A stretch of 64,000 nt of DNA from Massilia forsythiae (GTDB lineage Bacteria > Pseudomonadota > Gammaproteobacteria > Burkholderiales > Burkholderiaceae_D), in the NCBI RefSeq assembly GCF_012849555.1, contig NZ_CP051685.1, forward strand, positions 682,001-746,000, in the 5' to 3' direction. Position 1 is the stretch's first letter, and every line of letters begins with the position of its first letter. Of the stretch, positions 27,001 to 34,138 are shown piece by piece. A model generated the notes under the pieces. It ran no database searches, was not told where the DNA came from, and saw only the letters and a list, made by a program, of their open reading frames with translations. The translations under genes were made by a program, and so were the position numbers.

Positions 27001-28260
27001 CTAGTTGGTCTTTGCGCCGGCCTCGAACCACGCCGCCACCTGGGCGCGCTCGGCGTCCGTCATGTTGGTCATGTTCGCCAATGGCATCGCCTTCAGTTGC
27101 ACCGCCTGCTGGTAGATGCGGGCGGCATTGCGGGCGATGCCGCCCGCGTCGTCCAGCGCCACCCCGGCCGGCGCGGCGGCGAAGCCGGGCTGGGTCGGGT
27201 GCGCCGCGTGGCAGGAGACGCAGCGCTGGGCGATGATGCCCTGCACCTGCGCGAACTGGGCGCCGGCGTTGGCATGCACGCCGGCGGCGGACGGCGCCGC
27301 CCCACCGGCCAGGGCTGGACTGGAGGTCGACGGACGCGGCGCGATCGCCACGGCCACCGCCAGCAGCAGCGCCACGCCTACCGCCGGGTATTTCCACTCC
27401 ACGCGGCCCTTGTGGCGCAGGTTGAAGAAGTGGCGAATGAACACGCCGGCCGCCATGATCGTCGCCAGCACCGCCCACGCGTGCGCGTGGTGGTAGGTCA
27501 TGGCGAAGTGGTTGCTGATCATGATGAACAGCACCGGCAGCGTGAAGTAGTTGTTGTGCACGCTGCGCTGCTTGCCGCGGATGCCGTACACCGGGTCCGG
27601 CTTCTGGCCGGCCAGCATGGCATTGACCATCTTGCGCTGGCCGGGAATGATCACCATCGCCACGTTGGCCACCATGATGGTACCGATTATGGCGCCGACG
27701 TGGATGTAGGCGGCGCGTCCGCTGAGGAAGTGGGTCAGCACCCAGGCCGCACCCACCAGGAAGGCGAAGATGACGATGCCGAAGGCCAGGTCGTGCTTGC
27801 CCAGCCTGGAGCGGCACAGCAGGTCGTACACGACCCATCCGGCCACCAGGCTGCCCAGGCCGATGCCGATCGCCTGCCACGACGACAGGTCGGCCACGCC
27901 TCGGTCGATCATCATCGCCTGGGCGTTGAAGTAGTAGACGATGGTGAGCAGCGCGAAGCCCGACAGCCAGGTCGAATACGCTTCCCACTTGAACCAGTGC
28001 AGGTCGGGCGGCAGCTCGGCCGGCGCCACCATGTACTTTTGCGGATTATAGAAGCCGCCGCCGTGCACCGCCCATAGCTCTCCGGCCACGCCCTTCTTCG
28101 CCAGTTCCCCGCCCGGCGCCGGCGGCCGCAGCGAATTGTCGAGCCAGACGAAATAGAACGAGGCGCCGATCCAGGCGATGCCGGTAATCATGTGCAGCCA
28201 GCGCACCAGGAGATTCATCCATTCGAGCCCGTAGGGCAGCAGATAGTCGAGCGCGTGCAT
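27001..28260 (-). CDS. puuD: Urate hydroxylase PuuD with C-terminal cytochrome c
   Basis: A 419-residue membrane protein. Residues 1-320 contain about eight transmembrane helices of the urate-hydroxylase family (MITGIAWIGASFYFVWLDNSL, AVHGGGFYNPQKY). After a Pro/Ala linker comes a cytochrome c domain with the haem motif CVSCH (residues 347-351) and a distal Met region. It converts urate to 5-hydroxyisourate using the respiratory chain instead of oxygen-dependent uricase. A GGGAG ribosome-binding site is present. It diverges from a LysR regulator, and the downstream uric-acid enzymes are represented by the fused UraD-AllC at 29.5 kb. Confidence 0.93.
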   Translation of the reverse strand: MHALDYLLPYGLEWMNLLVRWLHMITGIAWIGASFYFVWLDNSLRPPAPGGELAKKGVAGELWAVHGGGFYNPQKYMVAPAELPPDLHWFKWEAYSTWLSGFALLTIVYYFNAQAMMIDRGVADLSSWQAIGIGLGSLVAGWVVYDLLCRSRLGKHDLAFGIVIFAFLVGAAWVLTHFLSGRAAYIHVGAIIGTIMVANVAMVIIPGQRKMVNAMLAGQKPDPVYGIRGKQRSVHNNYFTLPVLFIMISNHFAMTYHHAHAWAVLATIMAAGVFIRHFFNLRHKGRVEWKYPAVGVALLLAVAVAIAPRPSTSSPALAGGAAPSAAGVHANAGAQFAQVQGIIAQRCVSCHAAHPTQPGFAAAPAGVALDDAGGIARNAARIYQQAVQLKAMPLANMTNMTDAERAQVAAWFEAGAKTN

Positions 28261-28333
28261 GAAACTCCCTCAATACAGCAATTAATAGAATATAAACCCG
28301 AAACCGCCCCCAAGATAAACTCTTTTTATTTTG

Positions 28334-28369
28334 TTCAACATGAAAAATGCCGTATATTCAACATAAGAA
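28334..28369. promoter_or_regulatory. Candidate LysR operator pair in the puuD/lysR divergent region
   Basis: TTCAACATGAA (28334-28344) and TTCAACATAAGAA (28357-28369) share TTCAACAT and have the TTC...GAA dyad and spacing expected for LysR-type sites. Assignment is by position and symmetry only. Confidence 0.45.
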
Positions 28370-28408
28370 CCTGCATATACGCGCCCTCCACCGCCCCCAT
28401 CGAGCCCC

Positions 28409-29347
28409 ATGTCCAGCCTGCCCCAGCACCTCGACCTGCACCTGATCCGCATCCTGTACCTGCTGCTGGTGGAAAAGAACGTCTCGCGCGTGGCGCTCAA
28501 GCTGAACCAGCCGCAGCCGTCGATCTCGGCCTCGCTGCGCAAGCTGCGCGAACTGACCGGCGACCCGCTGCTGGTGCGCGGCGCGCGCGGCATGGTGCCG
28601 ACCCAGCACGGCGAAAGCCTGTTGAAACCGGCCAAGCGCATCCTCGACGAGACCGAGAGCCTGTTCATCCGCAAGTCGCCGTTCCTGCCGGAAGAAGCGG
28701 CGCGCACCTTCCGCATCGCCGCGCCCGATTACCTCGACACCCAGTTCCTGCCGAACGTGGTCGCCATGGTGCGGCGCGGCTCGCCCAACAGCCGCGTTAC
28801 CATCCACCAGCTCGGGCCGGGCACCGACTACCTGCGCATGCTGTCCGACGGCGAGATCGACCTGGTGATCGCCAATTGGGAAGAGCCGCCGGCGCACCTG
28901 CACATCTCCAAATTGTTCGAAGACCCGATCGTCTGCACCATGCGCGCCGACAGTCCCTATGCCAAGCGCACCGACAGCGACGCCATGACGGTCGAGGACT
29001 ACCTCGCCCTGCCGCACGTGGCGCCGTCGGCCATGCTGCCCGGCTACCACGGCGTGATCGACGCGTTCCTGGAACGCGAGGGCCTGCAGCGCAAGGTGGC
29101 GGTGGAGTCGCCCTACTTCGGCCTGATCCCGTACATGCTGACCCAGACCGACCTGGTGCTGACGACCGGACGCCAGTTCATCCGCTTCTACGAAAAGACG
29201 CTGCCGCTGAAGAATTTCGCAGCGCCGATCAAGTTTCCGCCGATGCGCTTCTACCAGTTGTGGCACCAGCGCGTGCACCAGTCGGCCGAACATAAATGGT
29301 TGCGCGACCAGGTCACGGCGGCGGCGCGCGCGTTGGTGAAGACGTAG
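28409..29347 (+). CDS. LysR-family transcriptional regulator
   Basis: A 312-residue LysR regulator. The N-terminal winged helix (about residues 8-68: LIRILYLLLVEKNVSRVALKLNQPQPSIS...) is followed by a periplasmic-binding-protein-like effector domain (about 90-310). It is divergent from puuD with 148 nt between starts, so it probably controls urate hydroxylase and possibly the fused UraD-AllC gene downstream. The effector, perhaps urate or a breakdown product, is inferred from context only. Confidence 0.9.
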   Translation: MSSLPQHLDLHLIRILYLLLVEKNVSRVALKLNQPQPSISASLRKLRELTGDPLLVRGARGMVPTQHGESLLKPAKRILDETESLFIRKSPFLPEEAARTFRIAAPDYLDTQFLPNVVAMVRRGSPNSRVTIHQLGPGTDYLRMLSDGEIDLVIANWEEPPAHLHISKLFEDPIVCTMRADSPYAKRTDSDAMTVEDYLALPHVAPSAMLPGYHGVIDAFLEREGLQRKVAVESPYFGLIPYMLTQTDLVLTTGRQFIRFYEKTLPLKNFAAPIKFPPMRFYQLWHQRVHQSAEHKWLRDQVTAAARALVKT

Positions 29348-29392
29348 GGTGGGCGTGGCCGGCGAGGCGGGTTTGCCGTCCACGCGTTCAAC
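29344..29392. repeat. Repeat family B (GTAGGGTGGGCG ... CGTCCACGCGTTCAAC), copy 1
   Basis: A 49-nt element beginning GTAGGGTGGGCGTGG and ending CCGTCCACGCGTTCAAC. Related copies are at 43457-43505 and 49567-49614. It overlaps the lysR stop codon. Confidence 0.75.
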
Positions 29393-29528
29393 CGTGGCCG
29401 ATATGTCGGTCATGCATGCCGTGGTGAGACCCCATATATCGACAAACGGGCCTGTCACATGCGCGCCGCCTTATGATCCGGGCAATGCGGCGCTTTATCA
29501 TCGAACGTTCTCTTGACCGGATGCCGCC

Positions 29529-31334
29529 ATGACCACGCTCGACGACCTGAACCTGCTCGACACCGCCGCCTTCGTCGAGCGCCTGTCCGGCATCTACGAA
29601 CACTCGCCCTGGATTCCCGAACGCGCCGCCGGCCGGCGTCCGTTCGCCACGCTGGCCGCCCTCAAGCTGGCGCTGCAGGACGCCGTATCCGAGGCCAGCG
29701 ACGATGAACGATTGTCCCTGTTGCGCGCCCACCCCGAACTGGCGGGCAAGGCCGCCATCGCCGGCAGCCTGACGGCGGAATCGACCGGCGAGCAGGCGGC
29801 CTCCGGCCTGGACCGCTGCAGCCCGGCGGAATTCGCCGCCCTGCACGAATTGAACGCGGCCTACAACGCCAGGTTCGGCTTTCCCTTCATCCTGGCGGTG
29901 AAGGGCCCGACCGGCCAGGGCCTCGCGCGGCGAGACATCGTCGCCACCTTCCGCCGCCGCCTGGCCGACGGCCGCGCCGGCGAGCTGGCCGAAGCGCTGC
30001 GCCAGGTGCACCGCATCGCCGAGATCCGCCTGAACGCGCTGCTCGGCGTCGAACTCGCGTTCGGCCCGGACATCATGGCGTGGGCGGAAGAACTCGGCGC
30101 AATCAGCGACGAAAACGGCGACGAAAGCGGTCAAGGCACCGACCGCGTGCTGACCTGTGCCTACATGACCCCGGCCCACCGCCGCACCGCGGCGAAACTG
30201 GCCGCCTGGATGCGCGCCGCCGGCATGGACGTCCACTTCGACGCCGTCGGCAACGTGGTCGGCCGCTACGCCGCCGCGCCGGGCACGCAGGCGGACGCCC
30301 CGCCACGCGCCCTGCTCACCGGCTCGCACTACGACACCGTGCGCAACGGCGGCAAGTACGACGGCCGCCTCGGCATCCTGCTGCCGCTGGCCATCGTCAG
30401 GCACCTGCATGCGCGCGGCGAACGCCTGCCGTACCACCTGGACGTGATCGGCTTTGCCGAGGAAGAAGGCGTGCGCTTCCGCAGCACCTTCCTCGGCAGC
30501 AGCGCGCTGGCCGGCCGCTTCGACCCGGCGCTGCTGGATGCGCTCGACGCCGACGGCACCAGCATGCGCGCCGCGCTGCAGGAAGCCGGCCATGATCCGG
30601 CCGCCATCCCCGCCATCGCGCGCGATCCGGCAAGCCTGCTCGGCTTCGTCGAGGTGCACATCGAGCAGGGTCCGGTGCTGCTGGAGCGCGGCCTGGCGCT
30701 GGGCGTGGTCAGCGCCATCGCCGGCAGTTCGCGCTACCTGGTCGAGCTGGACGGTTTGGCCGGCCACGCCGGCACCACGCCGATGCACATGCGGCGCGAC
30801 GCCGCCGCCGCCGCCGCCGAGATCGTGCTGCTGGTCGAGCGCCGCTGCGGCGAACAGGGCGCCGGCGCGCTGGTCGGCACGGTCGGCCAGCTGGCGGTGC
30901 CGGGCGGTTCCGTCAACGTGATCCCGGGCCGCTGCCGCCTGTCGCTCGACATCCGTGCCGCCGACGACGCCGTGCGCCTGGCGGCGGTGGGCGACGTGCT
31001 GGACGGGATCACGGCGATCTGCGCGCGCCGCCGCATCGACCATCATGTCGAGGAACTGCTGCAGGCCGCCGCCGCGCCATGCGCGCCGCGCCTGATGGAC
31101 CGGCTGGGCGAGGCGGTGGAGCGCGCCGGCCTGCCACGCGTCGACCTGCCGTCCGGCGCCGGCCACGACGCCATGGCGATGGCCGCCGTGACCGACGTCG
31201 CCATGCTGTTCACGCGCTGCGGCAACGGCGGCATCAGCCACAATCCGCTGGAAACCATGACCGCCGACGACGCCGACGTCGCGGCGCGCGTCCTGCTCGA
31301 CTTCCTGCGCGACTTCCTGCACAGCGACCGCTGA
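29529..31334 (+). CDS. Fusion of OHCU decarboxylase (UraD) and allantoate amidohydrolase (AllC)
   Basis: A 601-residue protein in one uninterrupted frame. Residues 1-185 are 2-oxo-4-hydroxy-4-carboxy-5-ureidoimidazoline decarboxylase: RAHPELAGKAA holds the catalytic His68, GEQ the Glu88, and EFAALHELNAAYNARFGFPFI follows. After a short acidic linker (about 190-206), residues 207-601 are an M20-type allantoate amidohydrolase with metal and active-site motifs GSHYDT, EEEG, HIEQGP, SGAGHDA and ISHNPLE. The two steps flank allantoinase in the pathway, so one polypeptide provides S-allantoin formation and allantoate breakdown. No allantoinase or HIU hydrolase gene is adjacent. Confidence 0.93.
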   Translation: MTTLDDLNLLDTAAFVERLSGIYEHSPWIPERAAGRRPFATLAALKLALQDAVSEASDDERLSLLRAHPELAGKAAIAGSLTAESTGEQAASGLDRCSPAEFAALHELNAAYNARFGFPFILAVKGPTGQGLARRDIVATFRRRLADGRAGELAEALRQVHRIAEIRLNALLGVELAFGPDIMAWAEELGAISDENGDESGQGTDRVLTCAYMTPAHRRTAAKLAAWMRAAGMDVHFDAVGNVVGRYAAAPGTQADAPPRALLTGSHYDTVRNGGKYDGRLGILLPLAIVRHLHARGERLPYHLDVIGFAEEEGVRFRSTFLGSSALAGRFDPALLDALDADGTSMRAALQEAGHDPAAIPAIARDPASLLGFVEVHIEQGPVLLERGLALGVVSAIAGSSRYLVELDGLAGHAGTTPMHMRRDAAAAAAEIVLLVERRCGEQGAGALVGTVGQLAVPGGSVNVIPGRCRLSLDIRAADDAVRLAAVGDVLDGITAICARRRIDHHVEELLQAAAAPCAPRLMDRLGEAVERAGLPRVDLPSGAGHDAMAMAAVTDVAMLFTRCGNGGISHNPLETMTADDADVAARVLLDFLRDFLHSDR

Positions 31335-31388
31335 CGCAGCGCCGATGCGCTACACTCGCCCGATCGCCACGACATCGAGGAATTCGAC

Positions 31389-32480
31389 ATGCACGACAAG
31401 ACGCTACGGGCAGGACTCATCGGCTACGGCTTCGCCGGCAAGGTATTCCACGCGCCCCTGATCCGGACCACGCCCGGCCTGGCGATCGCGGCGGTGTCCA
31501 GCAGCGACGCCGCCAAGGTGCATGCCGACCTGGGCGGCGCCGTCACGGTGCTGGACGATGCGCGCGCCCTGATCGCCCGCGATGATATCGACCTGGTGGT
31601 GGTCGCCAGCCCCAACAACACCCATTTCGAACTGGCCAGGCTGGCCCTGGAAGCCGGCAAGCACGTGGTGGTCGACAAGCCGTTCACGCCGACGCTGGAC
31701 GAGGCGCTGCAACTGGCGCGCCTGGCGGACGGGCGCGGCCTGGTGCTGAGCGTGTTCCACAACCGCCGCTGGGACAGCAGCACGCGCAGCGCCGAGCGCC
31801 TGCTGCTCAATGGCACGCTGGGCCGGCTGCGCCACGCCACCCTGCACTTCGACCGCTTCCGCCCCAACCCGCAGGCGCGCTGGAAGGAAGACGCCGCTGC
31901 CGGCGGCGGCGTGTGGATGGACCTCGGTCCGCACCTGCTGTACGACGCGCTGCACCTGTTCGGCAGGCCCCTGGCGATCCAGGCCGACCTGCCGACGCTG
32001 CGCACCGGGGCGGGCAGTCACGGCGGCGCCCTGGCCGCCGACAACGTCCAGGCGCGCCTGCGCTATGCCGACGGCCTGCGCGTGGACGTGTGCGCCAGCA
32101 TGCTGGCGGCCGCCCCCGGCCCGCGCCTGGCGCTGCACGGCACGCGCGGCAGCTATGTCAAACCCAGCCTCGATCCGCAGGAAGCCGACCTCAAGGCCGG
32201 CAAGCTGCCCGGCGCCGACCCGGCCGCATGGGGTATCGATGCCGAACCGGGCATCCTGCGCGTCGAGCGGGACGGCGTGCTGCACGAATCCACGCTGGCG
32301 ACCGAGAACGGCGCCTATCCGGAGTACTACCGCCTGGTGCGCGCGGCCATCCTCGGCCAGGCCGCGAATCCGGTGCCGCCGCGCGACGCCATCGACGTGA
32401 TGCGCCTGCTGGAAGCGGGACGGCGCAGCCATGCCGAACGGCGCGAAATCCTGCTGGACGACGTGCCCGGCCTGGCATAA
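31389..32480 (+). CDS. Gfo/Idh/MocA-family oxidoreductase
   Basis: A 363-residue NAD(P)-dependent dehydrogenase. The N-terminal Rossmann motif is LIGYGFAGKVFHAPLI, followed by VVVASPNNTHFELA and the family motif GKHVVVDKPFTPTLDEA. The C-terminal substrate domain (about 125-350) is close in general layout to E. coli YdgJ-type proteins. The substrate (sugar or cyclitol) is unknown. A GAGGA ribosome-binding site is present. It follows the UraD-AllC fusion by 54 nt but has no evident link to purines. Confidence 0.9.
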   Translation: MHDKTLRAGLIGYGFAGKVFHAPLIRTTPGLAIAAVSSSDAAKVHADLGGAVTVLDDARALIARDDIDLVVVASPNNTHFELARLALEAGKHVVVDKPFTPTLDEALQLARLADGRGLVLSVFHNRRWDSSTRSAERLLLNGTLGRLRHATLHFDRFRPNPQARWKEDAAAGGGVWMDLGPHLLYDALHLFGRPLAIQADLPTLRTGAGSHGGALAADNVQARLRYADGLRVDVCASMLAAAPGPRLALHGTRGSYVKPSLDPQEADLKAGKLPGADPAAWGIDAEPGILRVERDGVLHESTLATENGAYPEYYRLVRAAILGQAANPVPPRDAIDVMRLLEAGRRSHAERREILLDDVPGLA

Positions 32481-32580
32481 CCGCACCTGCGGAAGGCGGC
32501 GCGCAATGCGCTGCCTTGCCTGTTTCACTATTCACCATTTTGGCGCATACGCGCACCGCTGCCGTGCCTTCGGTGTCGCA

Positions 32581-32597
32581 TGCACCGCCGCATGCAC
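32581..32597 (+). promoter_or_regulatory. Candidate NtrC-type site upstream of amtB
   Basis: TGCACC-gccgc-ATGCAC resembles the NtrC dyad TGCACC-N5-GGTGCA with imperfect right half. It lies about 80-100 nt before the predicted sigma54 start site, a usual activator distance. Confidence 0.4.
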
Positions 32598-32652
32598 GCA
32601 AAACGGGCGATACCGCATGCATGCCCGCCAGGGGTGCACCCTCTCCCCAAAA

Positions 32653-32667
32653 TGGAACGCTTATTGC
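32653..32667 (+). promoter_or_regulatory. sigma54 promoter of amtB
   Basis: TGGAAC-GCTTA-TTGC, one mismatch to TGGCAC and with the strict GG-N10-GC spacing. Predicted start near 32679, leader of about 40 nt with GGAG before the amtB ATG. Confidence 0.8.
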
Positions 32668-32718
32668 TATCCGATAGTGCTCAGTCATCTCTTCTGCACT
32701 TTATTGGAGTAGTACCGC

Positions 32719-33924
32719 ATGGATGCTTTCAAAAACGGCGCCGACGCGCTCTTCATCCTGCTCGGCGGGATCATGATCCTGGCGATGCACGCCGGCTTCG
32801 CCTTCCTCGAACTGGGAACGGTGCGCCGCAAGAACCAGGTCAACGCGCTGGTCAAGATCCTGATCGATTTCGCCGTCTCGACCATCGCCTATTTCTTCGT
32901 CGGCTACGGCATCGCCTACGGCATCCATTTCATCAAGCCGACCGACACGCTGGTGGCGAAGAACGGCTACGAACTGGTGAAATTCTTCTTCCTGCTGACC
33001 TTCGCCGCGGCCATCCCCGCCATCATCTCGGGCGGCATCGCCGAGCGCGCCAGGTTCTATCCGCAGATGGCCGCCACCGCGCTGCTGGTCGGCCTGGTGT
33101 ATCCGTTCTTCGAAGGCATCGCCTGGAACAACCGCTTCGGCTTCCAGGGCTGGCTGACGGCAGCCTTCGGCGCGCCCTTCCACGACTTCGCCGGCTCGAT
33201 CGTGGTGCATGCGGTGGGCGGCTGGGCAGCGCTGCCGGCGGTGCTGCTGCTGGGCGCGCGGCGCGGGCGTTATGCCAAGGACGGCCGCATCGCCGCGCAC
33301 CCGCCGTCGAACATCCCGTTCCTGGCGCTGGGCGCCTGGATCCTGACGGTCGGCTGGTTCGGCTTCAACGTGATGAGCGCGCAGACGCTGGACAAGATGA
33401 ACGGCCTGGTGGCGGTGAATTCGCTGATGGCGCTGGTGGGCGGCACCTTGACCGCCTTCGTGATGGGCAAGAACGACCCCGGCTTCGCCTACAACGGCCC
33501 GCTGGCCGGCCTGGTCGCGGTGTGCGCCGGCTCCGACCTGATGCATCCGCTGGGCGCGCTGTTCACCGGCGCGGTCGCCGGCGCCATCTTCGTCGTCATG
33601 TTTACGCTGGCGCAGAACCGCTGGAAGATCGACGACGTGCTCGGCGTGTGGCCGCTGCACGGCCTGTGCGGTGCCTGGGGCGGCATCGCCGCCGGCATCT
33701 TCGGCAGCCACGCGCTGGGCGGCCTGGGCGGCGTCTCGCTTGTGTCGCAGTTGCTGGGCACCCTGCTCGGCATCCTGGTGGCCGGCCTGGGCGGCTGGCT
33801 GGTGTACGGCGCGCTCAAGGCCACCATGGGCCTGCGCCTGGACCCCGAACAGGAATTCGACGGCGCCGACCTGGCGATCCACCGCATCAGCGCCACGCCG
33901 GAACGGGAGACGACGTTCCAGTGA
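32719..33924 (+). CDS. amtB: Ammonium transporter (Amt family)
   Basis: A 401-residue inner-membrane ammonium channel with about 11 helices. The twin pore histidines are in IVVHAVGG and WPLHGLCGAWGG, and the conserved Asp precedes the first (HDFAGS). No cleavable signal peptide is evident; the protein starts near the first helix (FILLGGIMILAMHAGFAFLE). No glnK lies beside it. A sigma54 promoter at 32653 indicates induction under nitrogen limitation, in line with the nearby nitrate, purine and pyrimidine genes. Confidence 0.96.
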   Translation: MDAFKNGADALFILLGGIMILAMHAGFAFLELGTVRRKNQVNALVKILIDFAVSTIAYFFVGYGIAYGIHFIKPTDTLVAKNGYELVKFFFLLTFAAAIPAIISGGIAERARFYPQMAATALLVGLVYPFFEGIAWNNRFGFQGWLTAAFGAPFHDFAGSIVVHAVGGWAALPAVLLLGARRGRYAKDGRIAAHPPSNIPFLALGAWILTVGWFGFNVMSAQTLDKMNGLVAVNSLMALVGGTLTAFVMGKNDPGFAYNGPLAGLVAVCAGSDLMHPLGALFTGAVAGAIFVVMFTLAQNRWKIDDVLGVWPLHGLCGAWGGIAAGIFGSHALGGLGGVSLVSQLLGTLLGILVAGLGGWLVYGALKATMGLRLDPEQEFDGADLAIHRISATPERETTFQ

Positions 33925-33961
33925 CATGCCGCACCTGAAGATGCGCGGCCTGCGTAGCCGC

Positions 33962-33989
33962 GTCGTCCCCGCGCAGGCGGGGACCCATA
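33962..33989. repeat. REP-like palindrome, family A, locus 3 (single)
   Basis: GTCGTCCCCGCG and the matching GCGGGGAC arm followed by CCATA, 37 nt after the amtB stop. No inverted partner is nearby. Confidence 0.8.
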
Positions 33990-34138
33990 CATCGCATGCA
34001 GCACCTTGCACGCTGCCCTGCCATGGACACTTCGAAATCCAGGCCTACCTATCTTCTCCCATTAAATTAATTTCGACTTAACCCCGCCGCGGCAACTGGC
34101 CCGTTCCATGGATACGAACAACCACCGGAGTTCCTTCC

